The notes under the pieces are model-generated. The model did no database searches, was not told the DNA's origin, and saw only the letters and a program-made list of their open reading frames with translations. Positions 11,111-21,866 of a stretch of 64,000 nucleotides of DNA are shown one piece after another. Origin of the DNA: Ashinkailepas kermadecensis (Eukaryota; Arthropoda; Thecostraca; Neolepadidae); assembly GCA_034440615.1 (NCBI GenBank), contig JAOTOM010005112.1, positions 603,501 through 667,500 of the forward strand. Reading direction: 5' to 3'. Position 1 is the stretch's first letter. Each line of letters opens with the position of its first letter. The position numbers were made by a program, and so were the translations under genes.

Positions 11111-13720
11111 CTATGCACAAAAAGCTTCCAGCTGGGACGCGAACCCGATGGCGACGGTCCAGTCGGGCAGGCGGGCCAGCAGAGCCCGAAGCGGCTCGCC
11201 GGTGCATCCCGCCCCGTGTGTGTGGTGACCGTTGACGACGCCGTCCACCAGGTAGTCCCCGGCCTCGTGCGAGGATGTCACCTCAAAATCTGCCCAGACC
11301 ACCCAGGGTGCGCTGGTCTTGCCCCAGGAGAAGTAGAGGAAGTAAGTAGGTCGGTCCTGGAAGTGTGGGCCGGCCAGTGGGCGGCCGTCCGCCTGGTTCC
11401 AGCGCAACAGGTGCACCCCGGGGCGCGGCGAGAGCTGCATCGTCATGTGGTCCGGCCCGTTGATGGTGAAGTGGACCCGCTGCACGCCGTCCGGCCGGCT
11501 CTCCACGCTGGTGGTGTACACCAGAGGCACGGGGAAGCGTGGCACCGGGCCGGCGATCAGGTGGTTATCAAAAACTCTTCTGCGGATGGGGTAGTAGTAG
11601 GGGATGCCGCAGAAGAGCTCGCGCTCGCAGTCGTCCCCGGTGCGCACGGCCTGGGCCAACTCCGGCAGGGCCGGCAGCAGCGAGGCGGGGCTGTTGCGGT
11701 CCATGTTCATCAGCAGGAAGCCAGAGTCGTGGCGGCGCACCTCGCCCGCCCGGTCACGGAACGTCCGCTCGACGTGCTGCACCCACACCCTCTGGGCGCG
11801 AATGTGCGGCCGCTCGGCGCTGTAGGGGAAACCGGCTGGGGTGAGCGCGACCAGGGTGAACGACACCAGGCCGACGAGCAGCAGTAGCCGCGACAGGCGA
11901 CGGTGGCAGCGCACCAGCGTTACGGTCGTCACCGCATACATGCTGCAGAGGATGGTGAAGGCGGCGGTGAGCACGCCGATGACCAGGTCGGGGTTGAACG
12001 AGTTGCCGGCGCGGCCAGTGATGGGGATGAACAGTTCGGTGCTGACGATGGCGAAGTGCATCACCAGCGCCGCGGCCGGCAGCTGGCTGACCGTGTACGT
12101 CATCAGGTGCGCGGCGCCTGACGACACCCCGCACACCGTCTCGGCCAGGATGCTGCGCAGCAGAGTGGGGAAGACGAGACACATCATCATCAGCACAGCA
12201 GAGTAGAGTCCGCGGGAAGCGAGCGCGGCCATCGCCACCAGCAGAATGGCGCGCTGCGACTCGTACAGCAGGGTCTCCAGTCGGCACGGCTGGTACGTCT
12301 TGCCTCCCATCACCCAGCTGGCCATTCCCTGCTGCACCGTGATGAGCGTGCCGAGGGCGGGCGCCGTGTAGAGGCCGACGATCCAGCCGCGCGAGGCATA
12401 CCAGGACATGGTGGCGCCACAGACGTCGAGTCCGACGGCGACCGCCACCGCCACGGCAAGCGCCAGCAGCCAGGAGAGCAGCTGGACACCGACGGCCGAC
12501 GCCAGCTGGGCGGCGGTCAGGCCGTGCGCGCCGAGCGACTGCAGCACGGTGACGAGGACGACGCCGCCCAAAACGCAGCAGAAAATGTCGCTCACCCAGT
12601 CCGGGTAAGCGAGCATGAACAGGCCAAGGTAGTCTGTGAACACCATGGTGCCCACCTCCTGACGCTGGGCGTCCACCATGTCGTCGGCGGTGATCAGCCG
12701 CACCACCACCGCCTGCAGGTTCTCGCCGGCACGCTGCACGCTGCCCGCCGTGATCTGGCGCTCGTCGTCGAACGGCGTGTGGTAGACGTAGCCGTTGCGG
12801 ATGAAGGCCGTATCCAGGCCCGGGATGTGTCCGTAGTCGCGGAAGATGCGGAAGTCGGTGTCGGACGGGATGATGCCCGACTGGAACACCTCCTGGCCGA
12901 TGATGTGCGCGAACGGGTGAGGCGCCGACTCGGCGTACGCCTTGACCAGCCACGGGTGGCCGGGGCCCGTCTGGAAGACCAGCTCGCGGCCGCCGGCACC
13001 GCACGCCTCCAGGTTGATGTGCGCGCGCACCGACCACGCCCAGCGGTGTTGCGTGATGAAGCCGTGCGCGCCCTGCAGCATGTTCTCCTCGGCGCCGTTG
13101 AAGAGGAAGATGACATTGTGTCGCAGCTGGGTGCGGCTGTGCGAGAGGCGTCGCAACACCTCCAGCATCACCGCGCAGCTAACGGCGTCGTCGCTGGCGC
13201 CCGGGCTGCCGATGGCCGTGTCGAAGTGGCAGTTGACCAGCAGACTGTGGTTGGACTCGACCGTCGGGCCCAGCCGGGCCACGATGTTCTGCACGTTGGC
13301 GTAGCCGCTGGTGACGCCGTCCAGACTCTGAATCTTGAAAGAGCCCGACACCACCTGGTGATCGATCGCCAGCTGATGGTGATTGCGCACCTTTCTCTTG
13401 ATGGCAGCCAGCTCCTCCAGGAGGATGCTCACCGCTTGCCGCTCATTGGCCTCTGAGCCGCAGGTCCGCGGCCCCAGCGCCACTAGGCGGCGCAGGTAGG
13501 CGCGCGCGTTGGTCTCGAGCGCGCCCGGCGCCGGCAGACGGAACTCCACCTGGTGAACGGCGGCGAGCAGCGCCAGGAATGCCGCCGCCAGCAGCAGCAG
13601 CGTCAGCCAGCCGAGCGGCCGGGCCGGCAGACCGTGTCTGTCCGACGACCTGCCGCGCCGCGCCGGCCGCTCCGGGGACGGCCGGCTCTTGCCAGCGCGG
13701 CGGCGCACCTCCGTCTCCAT
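11111..13720 (-). CDS. ERMP1: Endoplasmic reticulum metallopeptidase 1-like (M28 family), intronless
   Basis: A single 870-codon ORF encodes an 869-aa multi-pass ER membrane zinc metallopeptidase of the ERMP1/Fxna type. Layout: basic cytosolic N-terminus (1-35), a first membrane helix (about 37-58), a luminal M28 domain (about 70-350), a block of several membrane helices (about 385-640), and a luminal C-terminal domain to 869. Metal and catalytic residues are in place: H165 in NCHFD, D177/D178 in GASDDAVS, E211-E212 in NGAEEN, E238 in INLEAC, H314 in YVYHT. The family-specific stretch QEVFQSGIIPSDTDFR is also present. Length is close to the vertebrate protein (about 900 aa). The start is the first ATG of the frame and sits before a plausible signal anchor. 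The gene is very GC-rich, which opens long spurious ORFs in other frames. Lack of any intron is unusual for this family and could reflect retroposition or lineage-specific intron loss. No disabling change is visible. Confidence 0.92.
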   Translation of the reverse strand: METEVRRRAGKSRPSPERPARRGRSSDRHGLPARPLGWLTLLLLAAAFLALLAAVHQVEFRLPAPGALETNARAYLRRLVALGPRTCGSEANERQAVSILLEELAAIKRKVRNHHQLAIDHQVVSGSFKIQSLDGVTSGYANVQNIVARLGPTVESNHSLLVNCHFDTAIGSPGASDDAVSCAVMLEVLRRLSHSRTQLRHNVIFLFNGAEENMLQGAHGFITQHRWAWSVRAHINLEACGAGGRELVFQTGPGHPWLVKAYAESAPHPFAHIIGQEVFQSGIIPSDTDFRIFRDYGHIPGLDTAFIRNGYVYHTPFDDERQITAGSVQRAGENLQAVVVRLITADDMVDAQRQEVGTMVFTDYLGLFMLAYPDWVSDIFCCVLGGVVLVTVLQSLGAHGLTAAQLASAVGVQLLSWLLALAVAVAVAVGLDVCGATMSWYASRGWIVGLYTAPALGTLITVQQGMASWVMGGKTYQPCRLETLLYESQRAILLVAMAALASRGLYSAVLMMMCLVFPTLLRSILAETVCGVSSGAAHLMTYTVSQLPAAALVMHFAIVSTELFIPITGRAGNSFNPDLVIGVLTAAFTILCSMYAVTTVTLVRCHRRLSRLLLLVGLVSFTLVALTPAGFPYSAERPHIRAQRVWVQHVERTFRDRAGEVRRHDSGFLLMNMDRNSPASLLPALPELAQAVRTGDDCERELFCGIPYYYPIRRRVFDNHLIAGPVPRFPVPLVYTTSVESRPDGVQRVHFTINGPDHMTMQLSPRPGVHLLRWNQADGRPLAGPHFQDRPTYFLYFSWGKTSAPWVVWADFEVTSSHEAGDYLVDGVVNGHHTHGAGCTGEPLRALLARLPDWTVAIGFASQLEAFCA

Positions 13721-14085
13721 CTCCCGCTCGACTTGTCGGAACGCGCCAACGTTAGCTGACAGAGTCTCGGCTACAGTTTGGGCCGGGCGCGCAGTCCGGT
13801 CGGAGTCGCTCGGTGCTGTGTCTACTGCCGACTGACAGGCGCACCGTACCTGTACCCGAGCCGGCCGGCGCCTGACGTCGACCTGCCGTCACAGGTGGCG
13901 TCTCCCCTCATACACATGTGCCACATCCACTGGCCACTTGTCAGATTGCCGGTTCGATATGATTCGACGGCGGCCAGCTGGTCAACTAGCACCACCAGCG
14001 GCAGGTTTTGCAAATACCGCTACGGGAGCTTGTTGCGACTGTCTCTTAATGAAACGCTTACCTGTGGGCCGAGATAGGGTAAATT
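13721..14085 (-). promoter_or_regulatory. GC-rich 5' flank of the ERMP1-like gene
   Basis: CpG-rich sequence directly upstream of the ERMP1-like start codon, fading into AT-rich DNA near 14040. It is the natural place for the promoter and 5' UTR. No TATA box is evident; this is inferred from position and composition only. Confidence 0.35.
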
Positions 14086-14090
14086 AAAGA

Positions 14091-14146
14091 GGTTAGTTAT
14101 TGGGGCTTTAGGGCGCATTGGCTGCATTGGTCATTTAGCGCCCATG
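14091..14146. mobile_element. Short retroposon-like element (family C), copy 1
   Basis: A 56-bp segment reads GGTTAGTTATTGGGGC ... GGGCGCATTGG ... TCATTTAGCGCCCATG. It is flanked by AAATTAAAGA on both sides (14081-14090 and about 14149-14158), which looks like a target-site duplication. Related copies lie near 14860, 16792, 17829, 43481 and 56649. Confidence 0.65.
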
Positions 14147-14219
14147 GGAAATTAAAGAAAACCCATCGCATTGCGTAATAATACAGTCACTTAGCCATCT
14201 TCCAGTATCACAAACATCG

Positions 14220-15480
14220 TGAGACGATCAAAATTAGATGCGGACTTGGGCATCACAAGTTCGGACCGTAGCCTGGCTTTGCGTGTTTGTTCACATAAAC
14301 CCGCTATTTGTTCGAAAATTAAGACATAATTTACAAAATACCATGGTATTGAGTAATAGTATACATATTTGGCTATTTAAGTGCCAACATCTTCTGGCTA
14401 TGGTCAAAATCAGATGCGGACTTGTGTACCACAAAGTGAAAGCTTCTTGTCGTATTTGTGAACACAAATCCATTATTTTCTCAAAAGTAATAGCCACAGG
14501 AGGAAAAACCATCCTGCCATGGAACGATATAGCTATTTGTCTCTCCAACAGTGCCAATATCTTTGGGATATCATCAAAACTAGTTGCGGACTTGGGCATT
14601 GCAAGTTCGGACCGTAGCCTGGCTTTGCGTATTTGTTCACGTGAACGTGTTATTTACTCGAAAATTAAAACATAATTTGTAAAATCCCATTGTACCGTGT
14701 AATAACATACTTATTTGGCTATCTAACAGATCCAACATCTTCTGGCTATTGCCAAAATCAGATGCGGACTTGGGCACCACAAAATGAAAGCCTATCATGT
14801 TCTTGTCGTATTTGCGAATGCAAACCAATTATTTTCTCAGAAGTTAAAGCCACTGGAGAGTTAGTTAGTTGGTTGGTTATTTGGGCTTAAGGGCGCATCG
14901 ACTGCGTTGGTCATACAGCACCTGCAAAAACCATCCTGTCATGTAATGGTACAGCTATTTGGCTCTCTAACAATGCCAATATCTTTACGATATCATCAAA
15001 ATTAGATGCGAACTTGGGCGTCACAAAACCTAAGCTACCCTGTTTTTATCGTGTTAGTTGACACAAACCATTTATTTGCTCGAAAGCTGAAGACATGGTT
15101 AAAAACTCACCATACCTGGCATTAATTTATCTATTTGGCTATCTAACAGTAGTAATATCATAGGGCTATGGTCAAAATCAGATGCGGACTTCGGTGCTAC
15201 AAAGGGAAAGCTTATCATGTTCTTGTCGTATTTGTGAACACAAATCCTTTTTAAAAAAAAAGAAGTTAAAGCCACAAAAGAAAAACCATCCTGCCATGCA
15301 ATGATGCAGCCATTTGGCTAACAGTGCCAATGTCTTTGGGATATACCAAAACTAGATGGGGACTTGGGCATTACAAGACCGAGGCTATCCTGTTTGTATC
15401 GTGTTGGTCATCACAAACCCGTTATTTGCTCGAAAGCTATTGAAATAGTTCGAAAACTCAACGTGCCGGGTAATAGCATA
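14220..15480 (+). repeat. Complex satellite, ~180-bp monomers in two alternating types
   Basis: About seven monomers start with variants of TCAAAATTAGATGCGGACTT (near 14229, 14405, 14575, 14755, 14998, 15175 and 15350). Odd and even monomers form two subtypes: one continues with CACAAGTTCGGACC or similar, the other with ACAAAGTGAAAGCTT or similar. The higher-order period is therefore about 360 bp. A short retroposon-like element (14860-14922) interrupts one monomer. Confidence 0.85.
14860..14922. mobile_element. Short retroposon-like element (family C), copy 2
   Basis: Contains TTGGTTATTTGGGCTTAAGG, GCGCATCGACTGCGTTGG and TCATACAGCACC. It is a close relative of the 17829-17885 copy, inserted in a satellite monomer. 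Confidence 0.65.
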
Positions 15481-15489
15481 TCTTCCAAT

Positions 15490-15842
15490 ATCGCACTCCT
15501 GCGGTCACTTGGCGGAGGCGCACTCCTGCGGTCACTTGGCAGAGGCGCACTCCTGCGGTCACTTGGCGGAGGCGCACTCCTGCGGTCACTTGGCGGAGGC
15601 GCACTCCTGCGGTCACTTGGCGGAGGCGCACTCCTGCGGTCACTTGGCGGAGGCGCACTCCTGCGGTCACTTGGCGGAGGCGTACTCCTGCGGTCGCTTG
15701 GCGGAGGCGCACTCCTGCGGTTGCTTGGCGGAGGCGCACTCCTGCGGTCACTTGGCGGAGGCGCGCTCCAGCGACTGCGCGGTGGAGGCGCGCTCCTGCG
15801 ATTGCACTGTGGAGGTGCGCTCCTGTGGCCCCCTCGGTCGTA
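15490..15842 (+). repeat. Minisatellite, 27-bp unit, ~13 copies
   Basis: Units of CTCCTGCGGTCACTTGGCGG plus AGGCGCA, almost identical in the centre and diverged on the right. The period is nine codons with no stops, so several frames on both strands stay open for up to 168 codons. I regard these ORFs as artefacts. Confidence 0.93.
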
Positions 15843-15899
15843 GCGCATCCCTGCGGATGCCTGCCAGTATCCCGGAGGCCTGATATTGAGGTGACTTGA

Positions 15900-16776
15900 A
15901 TGTTGACAATTTCATTTGTGCACCTGTTCAAGAACAGATTCCTTGTGTTACCTCCAGATAACACAAGATTGTGTTCCTTGTGTTACCTCCAGATTCCTTG
16001 TGTTACCTTGTTCCTGGTTTTTTTTTTTTTTTTTTTTTTTAAACAATGCCCCACCTTTAAGGTAAGGTTATGCAATTCCCTCCCAGTGATATGCATAATC
16101 AGGTTTGCAGTGCATTTGCAGTATTTGCACACTTCACTTGCATCCTGTTGTCCATTGAAATTCACACCCAGCTGTAATAACAGCAGATGAAATAACTTGA
16201 GCATATTTATGTCAATAACGTTATCCTTGGCTGTCACATGTTCATCTTCTTGCATTCACCTATGTACACAACTTGCATGCATCACACCTGCAATGTTCGT
16301 ATGTAATCCTCCTGTTTTCATGTCTTTGCTATCTGCAATGAAGCCCCTCCTGTCTGCCTGTTTCTCGTAATTTTGATGACTACTTCATGCCCATAGTCTA
16401 TGCTGTAGTCTGCTGTGACTGCAGCCTTCTTTTGAAAGACTGATCTAACCTTTCTGATTTTCAAGGTACTTTTTCACATTGACATAACCAAATTCACTAA
16501 CTTATCTCATGTACCAATCTCGCTTGAATATAGCACCACACTTTAGCAGACCTAGTGTCAGACTGCACACAATTCAAACATCAGTCTTTGCTATTTGCAT
16601 GTGAATGCCTTTGATTGCTTTTTCTCTTAGATAGGAACTTGAAAGCTTTGAAAACTTCAGGGAATATCTAATCTGCTATCAAATGAAGGCTGGAAGAAAA
16701 TTGTCCTGTGTTTTTCACATGGTTAATTCCATAAAACATTTTTGTAGGAATTCCATTCATCTGCAAAACAAAATTA
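15900..16776. other. AT-rich DNA with a poly-T tract, no gene seen
   Basis: Includes a T run of about 23 (16018-16040), preceded by a three-fold short repeat of TCCTTGTGTTACC (about 15940-16010). No coding signal. Confidence 0.5.
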
Positions 16777-16791
16777 AGAAAACTTACAGTG

Positions 16792-16855
16792 GTGAGTGAG
16801 TGAGTGATTTGGGTTTTAGGGCACATCGACCATGGTAGGTCATTTAGCGCCCATT
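16792..16855. mobile_element. Short retroposon-like element (family C), copy 3, with TSD
   Basis: Contains GATTTGGGTTTTAGGGCACA, TCGACC and TCATTTAGCGCCCATT. It is flanked by a perfect 15-bp duplication AGAAAACTTACAGTG (16777-16791 and 16857-16871), which shows insertion by a target-duplicating mechanism. Confidence 0.75.
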
Positions 16856-16871
16856 TAGAAAACTTACAGTG

Positions 16872-17330
16872 CAGCAACAACATATTTTTAGGGCTTTTTC
16901 ACAACTCACATGATAATTATATGCAACAACGAAACCCAAAACTGGAAGCTATTTAATATTACCAAGTATGATTAGGTGAATGCCAAACCGTGCTCTAGAC
17001 ACAAGCTCAAAGAGAACGAATTGAATTGCCAGTGGCCGAAGCACAATGCCTTGGATGAAAATAGCAAAACCAACACAGCAGAGCCTCAGTACAAACAGGA
17101 ATGACACCACAAGTATGTAATACCAATATTGTGTCTCACACTGAGAATGCTTTGAATGTGCTATAACATAAAATTGCAAGATTCCTGCAAGAACATAACA
17201 CATAAAAACTTTGTTGGCACAACATTCAGTGCTAAAACATTGTAATAACATAACTGTTATTGTATTGCCATCATGTCATGAACTTAGCTTACCTTACAAA
17301 AAAAGCAATTGTGTCACAATATGCAGTAAA
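16872..17330. other. AT-rich DNA, no gene supported
   Basis: A 100-codon hydrophobic ORF on the minus strand (16949-17251) has no recognisable family and no supporting splice or initiation context. It is probably chance. Confidence 0.4.
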
Positions 17331-17624
17331 TTTGTGATAAAGTGTGTGTTGGGGTTTTTTTAATTGTTTTTCAGAATATGATGTTTATGAATGTGACTAA
17401 GAAGATGCAACCACTCATTTTTGGTGCTGATGCTTATTTTTCGATTTGAACGATGACGTCACATCGGTATGGTACCGAGGCTTCAACTGGCTAATGCTAC
17501 AAATGGTTCACATACCTTAATGAGATGGTCGAAGCAGCTTAACCTAACCTAACCTCATGGTGCATTATATAAATTATAGCTATGATAAACCGAGAGGTAA
17601 GCAGGTTAGGTTAGGTTGGGTTGG

Positions 17625-17782
17625 TTGGTTATTGGTTTTACGACACGTCGACCGTTGAGTCATATAGCGTCGCCAATCTCTCACGCTGATTGGTCGCGGG
17701 CGAAGACTAGCGACAGGTGAGACTCGAACCCACAATCTTTCGATTGTGAGACGAGCATCTTACCCCTAGACCACTCGTCCCC
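17625..17782 (-). mobile_element. tRNA-derived SINE (family A), copy 2
   Basis: Reverse-complement copy: tail TTGGTTATTGGTTTTACGAC at the left, tRNA-like head ending CCACTCGTCCCC at the right. It is inserted in a TTAGG-like run of the MITE core and flanked by GGTTAGGTTGGG-like sequence on both sides. Confidence 0.85.
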
Positions 17783-17828
17783 GGTTAGGTTGGGTTGCGT
17801 TAGGTTAGGCTAGGTTAAGCTACTTTGG

Positions 17829-17885
17829 TTAGTTGGTTATTTGGGCTTAGGGGCGCATCGACTGCGATGGTCATACAGCGCCCAT
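17829..17885. mobile_element. Short retroposon-like element (family C), copy 4, with perfect TSD
   Basis: A 57-bp insertion containing TTGGTTATTTGGGCTTAGGG and GCGCATCGACTGCGATGG. It is flanked by a perfect 12-bp duplication AAGCTACTTTGG (17817-17828 and 17886-17897). It sits inside the MITE and is thus younger. Confidence 0.8.
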
Positions 17886-18279
17886 AAGCTACTTTGGCCA
17901 TCTCATTAAGGTATGTGAACCATTTGTAGCATTAGCTAGTCAGCCTAACCTGATGGCACATTATATACATTATAGCTATGATAAACCAAGAGGTAAGCAG
18001 GTTAGGTTAGGTTAGGTTAGGCTAGGTTGGGTTAGGTTAGTTTAGGTTAAGCTACTTTGACGATATCATTAAGGTATGTGAACCGTTTGTAGCATTAGCT
18101 AGTCAAAGCCTCAGTGCCATACCTATGACATCATTACACCATACCAATGTGACGTCATCGTCCAAATTGAAAAGTAAGCATGAGCCCCGAAAATGAGTGG
18201 TCACATCTTCTTAGTCATGTTCTTGAACATCATATTCTGAAAAAGTATTCCCAAAATTCCAAAAACACCTTTTATCAAA

Positions 18280-19335
18280 AATTTGCCCAATACACTGTAG
18301 TCAGTAAAAGTCGATGCACATAAAATGTCAGACATGCCAGAACAAACTGAGGTTGTTAAAATTGTAACATAATGATAAAGCTCTCTAAATTGAATTAACA
18401 ACACCATGAGGATGGGGTTGAATCAAAAACAGACTGGTCCTGGGTTTTTGTCATCCATAACATTATGCAAAAAAGTGCTTATTTTTATAATTTGAATATT
18501 CAATGGCGCCATTTTTTCACAAACAACGTGAATTTACTATTTGATAAAAGGTCCACAACTCCCTTGGAAGTGACAGGCTGTTCATGCATCACAAATAGGA
18601 GGGACACTGTCCTCTCAGATAGTGTCCAAGGGACACATTTTGCTTGCTGGCAAATTTCCCTCCAAATACAGACTTCAAAAATATACATCAAATGCCAACT
18701 GATGATATGCAACAGATCACAAGGCAACAGGAAAACAAACATGCATTAAGTTGTGCAATCATAGAAAAGAAATGCAGAGAGAAAGTTGAACAAGTCAAAT
18801 AACATAAATGCCATCCATGAACTGTTCTGCTTTGAGTAGGGGCAGGCATCTGCCAGTTAACTACACTCTCATTATGGGCAGTCCCAGGCAACCACCATGG
18901 GGCCATTAATGTTAATGAACAATTGCCTGTATCCATTTTGGTTAACTCCCTGGATTTCAGCCATGGGTATTATTGTACTTTAGGAATTTATGACACATTT
19001 TACACACATTTTATCTTCATGAAGCAGCAAGCGGATCACGTTTGGCTTGGTTAGGTTAGGTTTTTCTTTTCAATTGGAATTATTACTTTTAAAAATGACT
19101 TCTTCCAAAACAGATAAGGTTAGGTAAGGTAAGTTTCTGGTTAGTCTTACTTGTAAGAAAACAATTAAGTAGACATGTTCTTTTTCACTTATTCTTGCAT
19201 AGGAGAGGCAGGTTAGGTTAGGTAATGGTATATTAGTAGCATTATTCTTCATGCTAGATTACCCAACTCCAAGCCTCCTTTTTGGTCTTATTTTTCTGAC
19301 AACTAAAAATAATGCATTTGCAGTGGGCATGAAGA
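18280..19335. other. AT-rich DNA with scattered TTAGG-like motifs, no gene seen
   Basis: Short TTAGG-type stretches occur at about 19050, 19120 and 19208. No domain or exon was recognised; ORFs are short. Confidence 0.5.
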
Positions 19336-19337
19336 CA

Positions 19338-21865
19338 TAAAAGACATAAAAGATCAGTACAACAATGAGCCACAAGGGCCCTTCTTGGTTGCTCTCTGTA
19401 CACTGAACCAGTTGTCCACCAAATGCGTCGATCAACTCTCCCTGGAATACAGAAAAACAAACCCGCTATTCTTATAATGATTGTCTATGCTGTTTTTAAA
19501 GATGTTCAGTGTGTTGCTACTGACAATGGTTTCTGGCAGCTGGTTCCAGTGTTCTACTACCCTGTTGGTGAAGAAAGACTGTCTTAACCTTGTCCTGCTG
19601 TGATTAACTTTAATTTTGAATTGATGACTTCTAATTGCATCATTTCTGTTAAATTCAAAAGTTCCCTGAGATAACCCTGTTTCTGACCATGAACAAATTT
19701 AAAGACCTCGATGAGATCTCCTCTTAGCCTTCTATATCTAAGTGAAAACATATTCAGTTTCTTCAATCTTTCCTCATATGCCAGGTTGCCTATACCATTC
19801 ACCATTTGTGTTGCCCTCTTTTGTACTCTCTCTAAAATCCAACAATCTTTTTTCATAACTAGGGGACCAAGCTTGGACACAGTATTCCAAATGTGGCCTG
19901 ACATATGCACAGTGAAGCTTCCTGATGACTTCCTCACTTTTGTATGATACATTCCTGGTTGGTTATTGGTTTCACGACACGTCGACCGTTGAGTCATGTA
20001 GCGTCGCCAATCTCTCACGCCGATTGGTCGCGGGCGAAGAGTAGCGACAGGCGAGACTCGAACCCACAACCTTTCGATTGTGAGACGAGCATCTTACCCC
20101 TAGACCACTCGTCCCCTTATGATACATTCCTATTTATTGCCCCAAGCATTCTTAGTGCCTTCTTCCTGGCTTCTTTGGTCTGTTCTGATGCCCCAATTTT
20201 GTGTTCAAAATAACACCTAAGTCCTTCTCCTGTTGAGTCACAGATAGTACCTAGCCACCCATCAAGCATGGAGCCTTGATATGCTGCCTACCTACATGCA
20301 TGATTTTGCACTTATCAAAATTAAATTTCATTTGCCATTTTTTGGACCACTTCACAACCTTGTCTAAGTCTTTCTGCAGCAAGACCTGCTCATTGTGCCC
20401 TGTTATTGCCCTAAAGACCTTCAAATCATCTGCAAATTTCAAAACCTTACTGCTTAGGCCACTTTCAATGTTATTTACAAACATAATGAACAATAGTGGT
20501 CCCAGTACTGACCTGTGGGGGACTCCACTAAGAACATTTTGCCATGATGACTTTGTACCATTTAGCATCACTCTCTGCTGTCTATCTGAAAGCCACAACT
20601 CTATCCATTTTAGGATGTTACCCACAATACCATGGACCTGAAGCTGCATCATTAACCATTTATGAGGTACCTTATCAAAGGCCTTGCTAAAGTCAAGATA
20701 TGCTACAGCAACCTGATTTTCCTTATCAAATTGTTCTGTAGCAAAATTAAACAAGTCCAAGAGATTTGTGAGACACGATCGCCCTTTTCTAAACCCATGT
20801 TGAGTATCTTGAATCAATATGTTTCCTTCCAGAAAACTAACTATTATATCCTTGATAATCGATTCAAGTACCTTGCAGACTAGGGATGTGATGCTTACTG
20901 GCCTATAGTTTTCAACTTTCCCTATTTCTCCTTTCTTGAAAATAGGAACTACATTTGTCCTTTTCCAATCTGTTGGAATTTCATTTTGTGAAACTGATCT
21001 ACAAAATATTATACTAAGTGGAATTGCCAGTTCCTTTTCAGCTTCCCGCAATACCCTAGCATAAATTACATCAGGTCCTGCTGCCTTGTTTGGCTTTATT
21101 TTCCTGATATAATCCAAAACAACATCACTATCAATGAAATCAACATCATGTAACTGATCACCTGTCACTGAGCTGTGGTTTACAGTTGGCAGATTAGTCA
21201 CATCCTCCAACGTAAACACTGATTTAAACTGCTTGCTCAGTTCCTCAACCATCTCACCAACCTCACTCAACATAATCCCATTTACTTCCAGTGGACCAAT
21301 TGTGCTTGAAACTTTACTTAGCTTGTAGAAACTAAAGAACTTTTTACTGTCCCCATTACAGTTCCTAGCCAAATTCAATTATTTTGCTTGCTTTGCTGCT
21401 CTGGTTTTCTGCTTCACAGGCACAGCATCTCTAGATTTTTTATACAACCTTAGATTTACTATATTTGAAGCTTCCTTAAGTACTCTAAATGCATCTTTCT
21501 TAGCCTTAATTGCTTTTGTCAAATCTGGTGTAAGCCATGCTGGCTTTCCTACCCTTCTTTTGTGCCTAGGCTTTTGGGGGACATGTCTAATCTGGATTTC
21601 CCTCAAGTAAGATTTGAACTTTTCCCACATTTCACAGGCATTTAAATCGGAGAATTCTTCTTCCCATTTTATGGCACTTAAAGCCACTCTCATGCAGTCA
21701 GTCTGCCCTGTTAAAATTTGGAACCTTTGCCAAATTATCCTTGATTGTCCCTGCTACGTGTGCCTTGAATCTCACTATGTTATGGTCACTTATGTTATGG
21801 TTGCTTGTTATGGTCAACTATGTTATGGTTACTTCTTCCCAGAGTTTCTCCTACAGTCAAGTCTT
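19338..21865 (-). mobile_element. CR1-like non-LTR retrotransposon, copy A (RT and C-terminus, decayed)
   Basis: The main frame (21378-20251, minus) encodes about 375 residues of RT in order: a linker ending VLDYIRKIKPNKAAGPD; then PTDWKRTNVVPIFKKGE, NYRPVSITSLVCKVLESII, QHGFRKGRSCLTNLLDL, YLDFSKAFDKVPH, a GVPHRSVLGPLLF block (GVPQGS is usual) and the catalytic FADD in VLKFADDLKVF. The upstream frame (21693-21379) is the endonuclease-RT linker, and the thumb region follows at 20250-19450. The 3' end near 19338 carries AAGACATAAAAGACAT, the CR1-style short tail repeat. A family A SINE splits the thumb. Stops and frameshifts mean it is not functional. The 5' end, including the endonuclease, is missing. 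Confidence 0.88.
19957..20117 (-). mobile_element. tRNA-derived SINE (family A), copy 3, perfect TSD
   Basis: Inserted in CR1 copy A and flanked by a perfect 14-bp target-site duplication TATGATACATTCCT (19943-19956 and 20118-20131). This fixes both SINE ends: tail GGTTGGTTATTGG and head CTCGTCCCC. Removing it restores the CR1 frame order seen in copy B. Confidence 0.95.
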
Positions 21866-21866
21866 A

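Larger units (their letters stand above)
17337..18275. mobile_element. Foldback MITE 1 with long inverted repeats and TTAGG-like core
   Basis: The left arm (about 17337-17540) and right arm (about 18054-18275) are imperfect inverted copies, roughly 200 bp each. Shared arm landmarks are TTTCAGAATATGATGTT, ATGACTAAGAAGATG, CCACTCATTTT, ATGACGTCACA and a stretch ending ACATACCTTAATGA. The core has two direct copies of a segment with TATAGCTATGATAAACC and runs of TTAGG-type repeat. A SINE (17625-17782) and a short retroposon (17829-17885) inserted later. It has no ORF, so it is non-autonomous. A second member of the family lies at 23010-23745. Confidence 0.82.

Noticed and set aside
11754..13456. 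Long ORFs antisense to or out of frame with the ERMP1-like gene (427 aa, 310 aa, 223 aa)
   Set aside because: Very high GC in the real gene suppresses stops in other frames; the translations are Arg/His/Ala-rich with no domains.
15364..15964. ORFs of 145-168 codons on both strands
   Set aside because: Generated by a 27-bp minisatellite; the translations are only nine-residue repeats.
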